DNA from: Streptomyces sp. MMG1121
GTDB taxonomy: Bacteria; Actinomycetota; Actinomycetes; Streptomycetales; Streptomycetaceae
DNA length: 64,000 nt
Direction: 5' to 3'
NCBI RefSeq assembly: GCF_001280015.1
Contig: NZ_LGDV01000096.1
Span: 72,095 to 136,094, forward strand
This document shows, in pieces, positions 17,898 to 26,333 of this stretch. Both the position numbers and the translations under genes were made by a program. The notes under the pieces are model-generated. The model worked only from the letters and a program-made list of their open reading frames with translations. It did no database searches and was not told the DNA's origin. Positions within the stretch are counted from its first letter, which is position 1, and each line of letters opens with the position of its first letter.

Positions 17898-19651
17898 CAG
17901 TACTTACGCTCCATCGGCTGGTAGCGGGTCTGGACGACCGGCTTGTAGTCGAGACGGATCGACTCGGCGCCGTCGTCGCCCACCTCGCGGTACGCCATGG
18001 TGTGGCGCATGAAGTTGACGTCGTCGCGGTTCGGGTAGTCCTCGCGGTAGTGACCACCGCGGGACTCCTTGCGGGCCAGGGCGGACACGGCCATGACCTC
18101 GGCCAGGTCGAGCAGGTTGCCCAGCTCGACGGCCTCCAGCAGGTCCGTGTTGAACCGCTTGCCCTTGTCCTGGATCGAGACGTTCTTGTAGCGCTCGCGC
18201 AGCTCGGCGATCTTCTCGACGGCCGTCTTGATCGTCTGCTCGGTGCGGAACACCATGACGTTGGCGTCCATGGTCTCCTGCAGCTCCTTGCGGAGCGTGG
18301 CCACCCGCTCGTTGCCGGTGGAGTTGCGCAGCCGCTCGATCTGCTCGACGACGAGGGACTCCGGGTTCTCCGGCAGCTCGACGAAGTCGGCCTTGTGGGA
18401 GTACTCGGCGGCGGCGATGCCCGCGCGGCGCCCGAAGACGTTGATGTCCAGCAGCGAGTTGGTGCCCAGGCGGTTGGCGCCGTGCACCGACACGCAGGCG
18501 ACCTCGCCGGCCGCGTACAGACCCGGGACCACCGTGGTGTTGTCCGACAGGACCTCACCCTCGACGTTCGTCGGGATGCCGCCCATCGCGTAGTGCGCGG
18601 TCGGCTGAATCGGGATCGGGTCCGTGTACGGCTCGATGCCGAGGTAGGTGCGCGCGAACTCGGTGATGTCCGGGAGCTTGGCGTCCAGCTGCTCCGGCGG
18701 CAGGTGGGTCAGGTCGAGGTAGACGTGGTCGCCCTCGGGACCGCAGCCACGGCCCTCGCGGATCTCCGTGTAGATGGAGCGCGAGACGACGTCACGGGAC
18801 GCGAGGTCCTTCATGACCGGCGCGTACTTCTCCATGAAGCGCTCGCCGTCCTTGTTGCGCAGGATGCCGCCCTCACCACGGGCGCCCTCCGTCAGCAGGA
18901 TGCCCATGCGCCAGATGCCGGTCGGGTGGAACTGGAAGAACTCCATGTCCTCCAGCGGCAGACCACGCCGGTAGCAGGCCGCCTGGCCGTCACCGGTGAG
19001 GGTGTGCGCGTTGGAGGTCACCTTGAAGAACTTGCCGGTGCCGCCGGAGGCGTAGATGACCGCCTTGGCCTGGAAGACGTGGATCTCGCCGGTCGCCAGC
19101 TCGTACGCGACGACACCGGCCGACTTCTTGACCCCGTCGACCTCGGTCATCAGCTGGTCCAGGACGTAGAACTCGTTGAAGAACTCCACGCCCTCCTTGA
19201 CGCAGTTCTGGTACAGCGTCTGGAGGATCATGTGGCCGGTGCGGTCCGCGGCGTAGCAGGACCGGCGGACCGGGGCCTCGCCGTGGTTACGGCTGTGACC
19301 GCCGAAGCGGCGCTGGTCGATCGTGCCGTTCGGGGTCCGGTTGAACGGCAGGCCCATCTTCTCCAGGTCGAGGACGGCGTCGATGGCCTCCTTCGCCAGG
19401 ATCTCGGCGGCGTCCTGGTCGACCAGGTAGTCACCGCCCTTGACCGTGTCGAAGGTGTGCCACTCCCAGTTGTCCTCCTCCACGTTGGCGAGCGCGGCGG
19501 CCATACCGCCCTGCGCGGCGCCCGTGTGGGAGCGGGTGGGGTAGAGCTTGGTCAGCACGGCGGTGCGGCTGCGCTTCGTCGACTCGATGGCCGCGCGCAT
19601 GCCGGCGCCGCCCGCGCCGACGATGACGGTGTCGTACTTGTGGATCTTCAT
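17897..19651 (-). CDS. sdhA: Succinate dehydrogenase flavoprotein subunit
   Basis: The 584-residue flavoprotein that oxidises succinate to fumarate. The FAD-binding motif VGAGGAGMRA is at residues 11-20, the covalent-FAD His is His42 in RSHTGAAQGG, and the substrate region includes HGANRLGTNSLLD. Length fits the standard enzyme (about 585). It starts 19 bp downstream of sdhD and its stop overlaps the sdhB start. All four subunits are in one operon, as expected for the housekeeping complex II in streptomycetes. Confidence 0.97.
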   Translation of the reverse strand: MKIHKYDTVIVGAGGAGMRAAIESTKRSRTAVLTKLYPTRSHTGAAQGGMAAALANVEEDNWEWHTFDTVKGGDYLVDQDAAEILAKEAIDAVLDLEKMGLPFNRTPNGTIDQRRFGGHSRNHGEAPVRRSCYAADRTGHMILQTLYQNCVKEGVEFFNEFYVLDQLMTEVDGVKKSAGVVAYELATGEIHVFQAKAVIYASGGTGKFFKVTSNAHTLTGDGQAACYRRGLPLEDMEFFQFHPTGIWRMGILLTEGARGEGGILRNKDGERFMEKYAPVMKDLASRDVVSRSIYTEIREGRGCGPEGDHVYLDLTHLPPEQLDAKLPDITEFARTYLGIEPYTDPIPIQPTAHYAMGGIPTNVEGEVLSDNTTVVPGLYAAGEVACVSVHGANRLGTNSLLDINVFGRRAGIAAAEYSHKADFVELPENPESLVVEQIERLRNSTGNERVATLRKELQETMDANVMVFRTEQTIKTAVEKIAELRERYKNVSIQDKGKRFNTDLLEAVELGNLLDLAEVMAVSALARKESRGGHYREDYPNRDDVNFMRHTMAYREVGDDGAESIRLDYKPVVQTRYQPMERKY

Positions 19652-19670
19652 GATTCTCGCAGCCCCGTGC

Positions 19671-20150
19671 CTAGCGGATGTTCGGGTCGAAGGTGAAGAT
19701 CACCAGCGTGCCCAGCAGGATGGTGAACACCGTGGCGGTGTAGAGCAGGGCCTTCAGCCACAGCCGGGTGTTCGGCCGCTCGGCGTAGTCGTTGATGACC
19801 GTGCGCAGGCCGTTGGCGCCGTGCAGCATCGCGAGCCACAGCATCAGCAGGTCCCAGACCTGCCAGAACGGGGACGCCCAGCGGCCGGCCACGAAGGCGA
19901 AGCCGACCTTGGAGACACCGCCGTCCAGCACGAGCTGGATCAGCAGGTGGCCGAGGACGAGGACGACCAGCACGACGCCGGACAGGCGCATGAACATCCA
20001 GGCGGCCAGCTCGAAGTTGCCCCGGGTCGACTTCGGGGTCTTCTTCGTGCGCTTGCGCGGCGCCTCGATCAGCGGGGCCGGGTCGTCGACGGTGTAGACG
20101 GCGCCCTCGACGGGGCCGATCGCGGACGCGGTGGTTTCAGTCGTGGACAT
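19671..20150 (-). CDS. sdhD: Succinate dehydrogenase membrane anchor subunit
   Basis: A 159-residue membrane subunit with three predicted membrane helices after a 45-residue charged N-terminal extension (APRKRTKKTPKSTRG). The segment LHGANGLRTVINDY carries a likely haem or quinone-site His and matches the equivalent LFHALNGLRVIAVDF in sdhC. It starts at ATG 20150, 5 bp after the sdhC stop. Together with sdhC it anchors SdhAB in the membrane and binds quinone. Confidence 0.93.
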   Translation of the reverse strand: MSTTETTASAIGPVEGAVYTVDDPAPLIEAPRKRTKKTPKSTRGNFELAAWMFMRLSGVVLVVLVLGHLLIQLVLDGGVSKVGFAFVAGRWASPFWQVWDLLMLWLAMLHGANGLRTVINDYAERPNTRLWLKALLYTATVFTILLGTLVIFTFDPNIR

Positions 20151-20155
20151 CGGCG

Positions 20156-20536
20156 TCAGCTCCCGAACAGGACACGAGCGGCGTGGCCGAGCACGGGGTA
20201 GATCGCGCCGACCATCAGGACGACCCAGACACCCATCACGGTCCAGAACATCTGCTTCTGGTAGCGCGGGCCCTTCGACCAGAAGTCGACGGCGATGACA
20301 CGCAGGCCGTTGAGCGCGTGGAAGAGGATGGCGGCGACGAGGCCGTACTCCAGCAGCGCGACGATCGGCGTCTTGTACGTGGCTACGACCTTGTCGTAGT
20401 CCTCTGGGGAGACACGCACGAGAGCGGTGTCCAGGACGTGAACGAACAGGAAGAAGAAAATGAGGACGCCGGTGACTCGATGAGCCACCCAGGACCACAT
20501 TCCTTCCCGGCCGCGGTACAGCGTTCCAGCCGGCAC
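20156..20536 (-). CDS. sdhC: Succinate dehydrogenase cytochrome b556 subunit
   Basis: A 126-residue, three-helix membrane subunit. SWVAHRVTGVLIFFFLFVHVLD contains the conserved His pattern of cytochrome b556 subunits, and FHALNGLRVIAVDFW matches the second haem/quinone region. It is the first gene of sdhCDAB, about 85-100 bp downstream of the probable promoter around the palindrome at 20622. Confidence 0.95.
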   Translation of the reverse strand: MPAGTLYRGREGMWSWVAHRVTGVLIFFFLFVHVLDTALVRVSPEDYDKVVATYKTPIVALLEYGLVAAILFHALNGLRVIAVDFWSKGPRYQKQMFWTVMGVWVVLMVGAIYPVLGHAARVLFGS

Positions 20537-20621
20537 GGAAGAACCCTCCGGGAGCGGGGACTAGGGCCGCGCCGGCTTCACTGTCGGTCGGGCCCGGCCG
20601 GGTACGGTCCACCGGCCCTCT

Positions 20622-20636
20622 GCATCGTAGCGATGC
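20622..20636. promoter_or_regulatory. Palindrome in the probable sdh promoter
   Basis: GCATCG-tag-CGATGC is a perfect 6-bp inverted repeat. Read towards sdhC it contains TACGAT, a good -10 candidate, about 90 bp before the sdhC start. A regulator bound here would block the promoter. The site does not fit the Rex consensus as I know it. Confidence 0.35.
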
Positions 20637-20727
20637 GCCGGGCTGTGCCTTACGGGGGGCCTACCTTGTGTGATCAATTTGGCACCGGACGGGCTAGCCG
20701 GGGCGGCTGTGAGGGTGGTGTGTCCCC

Positions 20728-21276
20728 TTATCTGCCGGGTGCGGGTGCGTTGTGGCTGGTCGCGCAGTGCCCCGCGCCCCTCAGGTAGCTGCCCAGCCTG
20801 TTTCTCGCGAGGCGCCGCAGCTCCTCCGCCGTCACCACCCGCTCCTCCTCCGGATCGTTTGTCAATCGTGATCGGATGGCTTCGAGGATGCGGTCGAGGG
20901 ACTCGTCCGGGTGGGTGTCGCCCAGATAGATGACGAACACGTGTCCGAATCGGGCCTCGTAGGCCGCGTGGGCCGCGCTCAGGGCCATGTGGGCCGCCGA
21001 GTAGGCGTCCTCCGGCAGCTCGGGCAGGGACTCTCCCGCCAGCGCCTCGGCCAGGTCCGCGGGCGACAGGTCGTACGCCGCCTCGTCCGCCGCCGCCAGC
21101 AGGGCGTCCAGGTCGGGGTAGGGGCGGTGGTCCGCGATGCGGCGCGACCAGCGCAGGCTGCGCAGGCAGTGCAGGAGCAGGGCGCGGGCCTCGTCGGCGG
21201 GGGCCGTGTTGAAGGCGTCGAGAGGCTTGGGGAGATGCGGGAGAGGGTGGGCGGGCAGCGTGGGTCCTCGCGTCAC
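20728..21276 (-). CDS. 2-oxo-4-hydroxy-4-carboxy-5-ureidoimidazoline (OHCU) decarboxylase
   Basis: A 182-residue protein of the OHCU decarboxylase family, which converts OHCU to S-allantoin in uric-acid breakdown. Supporting features: FNTAPADEARALLLHCLRSLRW near the N-terminus, the helical SAAHAAYEARFGHVFVIYLG segment and the TNDPEEERVVTAEELRRLARNRL end region. Starts at GTG 21276. The last 14 residues (GHCATSHNAPAPGR) are encoded by the dispersed repeat at 20741-20785 and do not belong to the family, so a natural stop has probably been replaced. Other uricolytic genes are not nearby. Confidence 0.8.
   Translation of the reverse strand: MTRGPTLPAHPLPHLPKPLDAFNTAPADEARALLLHCLRSLRWSRRIADHRPYPDLDALLAAADEAAYDLSPADLAEALAGESLPELPEDAYSAAHMALSAAHAAYEARFGHVFVIYLGDTHPDESLDRILEAIRSRLTNDPEEERVVTAEELRRLARNRLGSYLRGAGHCATSHNAPAPGR
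20741..20785. repeat. Dispersed streptomycete intergenic repeat, copy 2
   Basis: Read on the minus strand it contains GGGGCACTGCGCGACCAGCC followed by ACAACG, closely matching copy 1 at 6001-6045 (two to three differences in the core). Here the repeat lies inside the 3' end of the OHCU decarboxylase reading frame. Confidence 0.65.
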
Positions 21277-21430
21277 ATGAGGTGCGGCAGGGGATGCTGT
21301 GAAAGATGTGTCGTCAGGCTATCGAGAGTGGTCACGGTGTGTCCGTGGGACGCCTGAAATTCACCCGGACGGCAGAGTTTCGGAACGCCTGGGTGACGGG
21401 TGAACGGGGGAACGGTCGTACGTTGGCAGG

Positions 21431-23092
21431 GTGAACCAGCACCAGCGCCGTTCACCGGCGCAGCAGGTGATACGGAAGCGGGCGGTCGTGGCCGCCGCGT
21501 TCGTCGGGACCGTCGCGCTCGGCACGGGGGTCGGTGTGTGGGCCTCGTCGGGCGGTGGCGGCGGGAAGACGGAAGGGGGTGCCCCGCAGTCGGCCTCCGG
21601 CCGGGTGGCCGGCCGCGACTCGGGCGCGGCGGCCGCGTCCTCGGCGAGTCCCTCGCCGAGCCGGTCCTATCCGCTGTCCCAGGCGCCGCGGACGATACCC
21701 GCGGTGCGCGCCTTCACCGCGGCGCGCGGGCCGGGCTGGCAGCCGGGCAAGAGCGACCGGGTCGTGGTGAGCGACCCTTCGCTGGCCGACGAGGGGAGGC
21801 TGATAGCCGGGGAGCTCGGGCTCACCTACGCGGGGGAGAAGAGCGACGTGAAGGCGGGTGACGTCCGGCTCGCGCTCGGCGGCAAGGGCGGGAACCAGGA
21901 GTCGTACACCATGACCGTCCAGGGCGGGCGGGTCGAGATCAGCGGACCCGGCGACGCGGGCGTCTTCTACGGCACCCGCACGCTGAAGCAGGAGGTCCAC
22001 GGCGGCGGTACGGCGCCGGAGGGGGTCGTGCGGGACGAGCCGGCCAAGCCGGTGCGCGGGTTCATGCTGGACATCGCGCGCAAACCGTTCTCCGAGTCCT
22101 GGATCGAGGACCGGATACGGGAGCTGGGCGACCTGAAGTTCAACGAACTGGGGCTGCACTTCTCCGACGACCAGGCCTTCCGGATCGAGTCCAGCAGCCA
22201 CCCCGAGATCGTCTCCAAGGACCATCTCAGCAAGGCACAGGTCAAGCAGATCGTGGACCTCGCGAGCAGCCGGCACATCACCGTCGTGCCCGAGATCGAC
22301 TCGCCGGGTCACCTCGGCGCCGTCCTAGCCGCCCACCCCGACCTCCAGCTGCGCAACGCGAGCGGGGTCGCCACCAAGGGCGCGATCGACATCTCCAAGC
22401 CCGCCTCGGCGAAGATCGTCGACGATCTGCTGAACGAGTACGCGGGCCTGTTCACCGGCAGTCAGTGGCATCTCGGCGGCGACGAGTACCAGGCGCTGAC
22501 CGTGAAGGACCCGCAGGCCTCCTATCCGCAGCTCGCGGCCGCCGCCCGGCAGAAGTACGGCTCCGGCGGCACCGTCGCCGACCTCACCACCGGCTGGCTC
22601 AACGACCGCGCCAACACCGTCCGCGCCCACCAGAAGACCATGCGGGCCTGGAACGACGGCTTCTACCGCGGGACCTCCGTGCAGCCCGCGGGGGATCTCC
22701 AGGTCGCCTACTGGACCGGCAAGGAGATCGGCGCCCGGCAGCCCGTGGAGTACCTCAGCGCGGGCCGCAAGGTGCTCAACTACAACGACGAGCTGCTCTA
22801 CTACGTGCTCGGCCAGCCGCAGACCTTCGTCTACCCGACCGGACAGCGGATCTACGAGCAGTGGAACCCGCGGGTGCTGCGCGGTACGACCGCCGTACCG
22901 GCGCGGTACGACGGCCAGATACTCGGCGGGTCGTTCGCGGTCTGGTGCGACTTCCCCAACGCGCAGACGGAGGCGCAGGTCGCGGCCGGAATACGGCTGC
23001 CGCTGCGGGCCACCGTGCAGAAGCTGTGGGACCCGGGCACACCCTCGCTGTCCTGGGCGGACTTCCAGCGACTTTCGGCCAAGCTGGGCTGA
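21431..23092 (+). CDS. Beta-N-acetylhexosaminidase (GH20), membrane-anchored or secreted
   Basis: A 553-residue glycosidase removing terminal N-acetylglucosamine from chitin or peptidoglycan fragments. The N-terminus has a hydrophobic segment (VVAAAFVGTVALGTGVGVWA, about residues 19-38) followed by a Gly/Ser/Ala linker, so it works outside the cell. A GH20b-type domain precedes the catalytic barrel. Catalytic motif HLGGDEY supplies the Asp-Glu pair, with PEIDSPGHLGA as another family signature and WTGKEIGARQPVEYL near the substrate pocket. Start GTG 21431 has only a weak ribosome site. It is divergent from the OHCU decarboxylase. Confidence 0.92.
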   Translation: MNQHQRRSPAQQVIRKRAVVAAAFVGTVALGTGVGVWASSGGGGGKTEGGAPQSASGRVAGRDSGAAAASSASPSPSRSYPLSQAPRTIPAVRAFTAARGPGWQPGKSDRVVVSDPSLADEGRLIAGELGLTYAGEKSDVKAGDVRLALGGKGGNQESYTMTVQGGRVEISGPGDAGVFYGTRTLKQEVHGGGTAPEGVVRDEPAKPVRGFMLDIARKPFSESWIEDRIRELGDLKFNELGLHFSDDQAFRIESSSHPEIVSKDHLSKAQVKQIVDLASSRHITVVPEIDSPGHLGAVLAAHPDLQLRNASGVATKGAIDISKPASAKIVDDLLNEYAGLFTGSQWHLGGDEYQALTVKDPQASYPQLAAAARQKYGSGGTVADLTTGWLNDRANTVRAHQKTMRAWNDGFYRGTSVQPAGDLQVAYWTGKEIGARQPVEYLSAGRKVLNYNDELLYYVLGQPQTFVYPTGQRIYEQWNPRVLRGTTAVPARYDGQILGGSFAVWCDFPNAQTEAQVAAGIRLPLRATVQKLWDPGTPSLSWADFQRLSAKLG

Positions 23093-23184
23093 GTCGATCC
23101 CCTGTGACACCGGGAGCAATCCGGACGCAGTAAGGGGAAGTGCGGGCTCCGTACCGGTCGGCGCCCTGGCGAGGGAGATGTTTC

Positions 23185-23745
23185 ATGAGCCTGGTGGACC
23201 TGATCGCACAGGCCGACGAACGCGGACTGGCCGCCAGCGGGTTGGCTTGTTTGGACCGGTGTCTGCCCCTGCTCGGCGCCGACGACGACCTGCTGCGCCC
23301 GCTGTGGGCGAGCCTCGCCGACGGCTCCGACTGGGGCCCGGGCCTGGACCGGGCCCGCGGCACCCTCGGCGCCGAGGAACGCGCCGCCGACGAGGCCGCG
23401 CGGCTGACCCGTCGCATGCTGGACGCGGTACCGGCCCGGCGCACCGCCGACGCGGTACGGCCCTGGGCCGACGCCTGCTCGGTCGCCTCGCTGCGCGTCC
23501 ACCGGCTGCTCGACCCCGCGGCCGACGGCACGCCGGCCGACGCCGGCCTCGACACCGGACGCGTGGGCGACACGGCGGACCTGCCCCCGCTCGTCGCCGC
23601 CGAACTCCGCCGCCAGCGAGCCGTCCTCGAGCTCCTCGCCGAGCACGGCCCCCAGGGGCTGCGCCACGCCCTGGACGTGTCGGTCGAGGGGCGCCGGGTG
23701 CTGCGCGCGGTGGTGTCGCGGCGGGCGCGCAGCGGGGCGGAGTGA
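23185..23745 (+). CDS. Conserved-looking protein of unknown function
   Basis: A 186-residue, Ala/Asp/Arg-rich protein that I do not recognise. It appears mostly helical, with no signal peptide, membrane segment or metal-binding motif. The N-terminus is MSLVDLIAQADERGLAASGLACLDRC and the C-terminus ends in a basic RRVLRAVVSRRARSGAE. ATG 23185 was chosen because GGGAG lies about 8 nt upstream; in-frame sequence before it is short and Arg-rich. Third-position GC is typical, which supports real coding. It sits 92 bp downstream of the hexosaminidase gene and could be cotranscribed. Confidence 0.6.
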   Translation: MSLVDLIAQADERGLAASGLACLDRCLPLLGADDDLLRPLWASLADGSDWGPGLDRARGTLGAEERAADEAARLTRRMLDAVPARRTADAVRPWADACSVASLRVHRLLDPAADGTPADAGLDTGRVGDTADLPPLVAAELRRQRAVLELLAEHGPQGLRHALDVSVEGRRVLRAVVSRRARSGAE

Positions 23746-23848
23746 GCAGCCCGGGGCGCGGCTTGCCCCGGGGCGGCGCGACCGGCTGCGGCCACGGTGG
23801 TCCTGTGACCGTCGTGCGGTGGACGTGAGGTAGTCCTGCGACGGTTGG

Positions 23849-23860
23849 CGAAACGTTTCG
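23849..23860. promoter_or_regulatory. LacI-type operator-like palindrome CGAAACGTTTCG
   Basis: A perfect 12-bp palindrome 43 bp upstream of the 23903 gene. The centre GAAACGTTTC is the usual form of operators bound by LacI/GalR-family repressors. No LacI-family gene is encoded in the window, so the regulator would be distant. Confidence 0.45.
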
Positions 23861-23902
23861 AAATGCGGTGACGCTTACCGCGTCCGGCACGCTCCTCCTT
23901 AT

Positions 23903-24304
23903 GTGACCACCCAGGAAGTGACAGCGCAGCAGGAGACCCGACCGCACGCCGCGGCGAAGCCGGTGCGATGGGCGGCCGACACCGTGGCGATGGCCCGCGA
24001 GGGCGCCCGGGTGCGGCTCGACTACTCGGCGCAGAGCCTGTGGCGGGTGGACCGGATGATCGAGGAGATCCGCCGCGAAAGCCCGCCGTACGCCGCCGTC
24101 GAGAGCGCGCTGCGCGGCTTCGGCGCCTACGCCGGCGAGGTGATCGTCCGTCAGACCGGGGCGGAGTGGTGGGCGACGGGCGGCGAGCACTGGCTGCGCA
24201 CCCCCGACGGCCGGCTGTGGGACCCCGTCGACGAGGCCCGGCGGGCGTACGCCGGCCACGGCTCGCTGCGCCTGCTGTGCCGGGACGCGAGCACCGCCCG
24301 CTGA
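23903..24304 (+). CDS. Hypothetical protein, possible DUF3806-like domain
   Basis: A 133-residue soluble protein. The C-terminal half (FGAYAGEVIVRQTGAEWWATGG...WLRTPDGRLWDPVDEARRAYAG) resembles small domains in which GxYxGExxVR precedes a Trp-rich strand, as I remember for DUF3806, but I cannot verify this. The start is uncertain: GTG 23903 has no Shine-Dalgarno site (upstream is CTCCTCCTT), and in-frame GTG 23963 or ATG 23990 would give shorter proteins still holding the domain. A LacI-type palindrome lies upstream. Confidence 0.55.
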   Translation: MTTQEVTAQQETRPHAAAKPVRWAADTVAMAREGARVRLDYSAQSLWRVDRMIEEIRRESPPYAAVESALRGFGAYAGEVIVRQTGAEWWATGGEHWLRTPDGRLWDPVDEARRAYAGHGSLRLLCRDASTAR

Positions 24305-24447
24305 CCCCGGTACGGGACACCGCCTCGCTGTGACACTTCTGTGCGGCCCGGCGCTGATGATCGTGGAGGGCGGAGACACGGGGGACGTGTCGGACCGTGC
24401 GGGACGCGCCACGCAGTGGCCATGAACTGGGCACGAACGAGGACGTC

Positions 24448-25080
24448 TTGGGCCAGGGAGGGGAACCCCGCCGCCCGCAGCCGCGGGACGGGGAACTGGG
24501 CGCGGCCGTCGCGCGCGCCCAGGACGGGGACGAGACCGCCTTCGCGACGGCCTACCGGATCGTGCAGCCCGGTCTCCTCGGCTATCTGCGGGGCATCGTC
24601 GGCGAGGACGCGGAGGACGTGGCCGCCGACGCCTGGCTGGAGATAGTCCGGGACCTCGGCCGGTTCAAGGGTGACGGCGCGGGCTTTCGCGGCTGGACCG
24701 CGACCATCGCCCGCCACCGTGCCCTGGACCATCTGCGCCGCCAGCGGGTACGGCCCCGGGCGGCCGCCCTCGAACAGGACGCGCTGGAGCTGCCGGGCCG
24801 GCACGACACCCATGACCAGGCCCTGGAGGCGTTGTCCACCGCACGCGCCCTGGAACTGGTGCGCGGCCTGCCGCGCGAGCAGGCCGAGGCCGTGCTGCTG
24901 CGGGTGGTCGTCGGCCTCGACGGCCCGGCCGCCGCGCGCGTCCTAGGCAAGCGACCCGGAGCCGTCCGCACGGCCGCCCACCGCGGACTGAAACGGCTCG
25001 CCCGGAACCTGCGCGCCCTAGAGGCGGGCGGCGAGGGTGTGACGGACGAGGGCCCGCGGACGCTGGGTGGGGCGGGATGA
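24448..25080 (+). CDS. ECF-like RNA polymerase sigma factor (first of two tandem paralogues)
   Basis: A 210-residue sigma-70 family protein. Region 2 is visible as DETAFATAYRIVQPGLLGYLR...DAEDVAADAWLEIVRDLGRF and FRGWTATIARHRALDHLRRQR; region 4 as LVRGLPREQAEAVLLRVVVGLDGPAAARVLGKRPGAVRTAAHRGLKRLA. It is close to the factor at 25671. I placed the start at TTG 24448 because GAGG lies 5 nt upstream and the paralogue starts at the equivalent point (LG... after the start); GTG 24397 is a longer alternative with poor support. It is followed after 24 bp by the small gene at 25105, which I infer is a degenerate partner. Confidence 0.85.
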   Translation: MGQGGEPRRPQPRDGELGAAVARAQDGDETAFATAYRIVQPGLLGYLRGIVGEDAEDVAADAWLEIVRDLGRFKGDGAGFRGWTATIARHRALDHLRRQRVRPRAAALEQDALELPGRHDTHDQALEALSTARALELVRGLPREQAEAVLLRVVVGLDGPAAARVLGKRPGAVRTAAHRGLKRLARNLRALEAGGEGVTDEGPRTLGGAG

Positions 25081-25104
25081 ACGCCGACGGGAACGGGAAC
25101 GGGC

Positions 25105-25392
25105 ATGGGTGAACAGCACGGCGGCAACGTGTCCGGCCGCCTCCACGCGCACCCGTATGCGGCTTATTTGGCGGAATCATCCCTTTTCCAGGCGCGGTTC
25201 GGTGCCGCCCTGCGCGCCGACGGCGTCGAAGCCGAGGGTGAGCGCCGGGCCGTGGCCGCCTTCCGGGCGGCCCGCGAGGCGGGGGTGCGCCGCCTGCGCA
25301 CGCGGCGCCGGGACGACTGGCGAACCGGCGTGCCGCGCGGACAGGGGGAGAACGGCGACAAGGCGGACAAGGGGAACGAGGGGGAGGCGTAG
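25105..25392 (+). CDS. Small protein, possible shortened anti-sigma-like partner
   Basis: A 95-residue protein (MGEQHGG...) with a segment ERRAVAAFRAAREAG followed by basic VRRLRTRRRDDW. The sequence AAFRxAREA recurs in the membrane protein encoded after the second sigma factor (EQAALAAFRKAREAA, about residues 60-74), so both may derive from one ancestral partner. Here there is no membrane segment. It starts 24 bp after the sigma stop. An 11-codon frame overlapping the sigma stop at 25077 is not a gene. The function is unknown. Confidence 0.55.
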   Translation: MGEQHGGNVSGRLHAHPYAAYLAESSLFQARFGAALRADGVEAEGERRAVAAFRAAREAGVRRLRTRRRDDWRTGVPRGQGENGDKADKGNEGEA

Positions 25393-25670
25393 CGGCCCAG
25401 CCGCTCCGGTCCGCCGAGGCAACGGCCGGGGCCGCCACCCCCCACAGGAGAGGCCCCGGCCGTCGCGCGGACGGGCCGCGCGCGGCCCGTATCTTCTTCA
25501 GCGCCGTGGGTGCGTTTTCTGTCACACCCTGACCGGTCCCGCCCCTCACCCTGCGCAGCCCCGGACCCGGTCACGAGTTAGTTGCATCTTCTACGGACAT
25601 GGACGAGGAGCGCTTTCACGCCGTAACGTGCCTTTCGCGCCGACCAGGACACAGGCGCAAAGGGAGTGCG

Positions 25671-26333
25671 GTGCTGGGGGACGACGCGGAGCTGACCGCC
25701 GCGGTGCGTGCGGCACAGGACGGTGACGAGGCCGCGTTTCGTACGGTGTACCGCACCGTGCATCCACGGCTGCTCGGATACGTCCGCACGCTGGTCGGTG
25801 ATCCGGACGCCGAGGACGTCGCCTCCGAGGCCTGGTTGCAGATCGCCCGTGACCTGGACCGGTTCAGCGGGGACGCCGACCGGTTCCGCGGCTGGGCCGC
25901 CCGGATCGCCCGCAATCGCGCCCTGGACCACATACGGATGCGCGGCCGCCGTCCCGCCATAGGCGGCGACGAGACGGAGCTGACCGGCCGGGCCGCCGAG
26001 TCCGACACGGCCGGCGAGGCCATCGAGGCCCTGGCCACCGACAGCGCGCTCTCCCTCATCGCGCGACTCCCGCAGGACCAGGCCGAGGCGGTCGTCCTGC
26101 GTGTGGTGGTCGGTCTGGACGCCAAGACCGCCGCCGAGACGCTCGGCAAACGCGCCGGTGCCGTACGCACCGCGGCGCACCGGGGGCTGAAGCGGCTCGC
26201 GGAGCTGCTCGGCGATGATGCGGAATCCGTAGGCACGCTCGGCGCGCTCCCACCTCAGAGAGAACCGCGTCGTGGCGCGGTGTCGTCCGCAGCTGTGACG
26301 GATTCGCGTGCGCGGACGCAGAAGGACATGTGA
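25671..26333 (+). CDS. ECF-like RNA polymerase sigma factor (second paralogue)
   Basis: A 220-residue sigma factor with the same architecture as the 24448 gene: region 2 in DEAAFRTVYRTVHPRLLGYVRTLVGDPDAEDVASEAWLQIARDL and FRGWAARIARNRALDHIR, region 4 in LIARLPQDQAEAVVLRVVVGLDAKTAAETLGKRAGAVRTAAHRGLKRL. GTG 25671 with GGGAG 4-5 nt upstream was chosen. The last 25 residues are variable. Its TGA overlaps the ATG of the next gene (TGATG), typical of a sigma/anti-sigma pair. Confidence 0.87.
   Translation: MLGDDAELTAAVRAAQDGDEAAFRTVYRTVHPRLLGYVRTLVGDPDAEDVASEAWLQIARDLDRFSGDADRFRGWAARIARNRALDHIRMRGRRPAIGGDETELTGRAAESDTAGEAIEALATDSALSLIARLPQDQAEAVVLRVVVGLDAKTAAETLGKRAGAVRTAAHRGLKRLAELLGDDAESVGTLGALPPQREPRRGAVSSAAVTDSRARTQKDM

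Noticed and set aside
18002..19696. 564-codon plus-strand frame opposite sdhA
   Set aside because: Antisense shadow of sdhA with no recognisable domain.
25077..25112. 11-codon frame overlapping the first sigma factor stop (MNADGNGNGHG)
   Set aside because: Low-complexity, no ribosome site of its own and directly followed by a better start at 25105.
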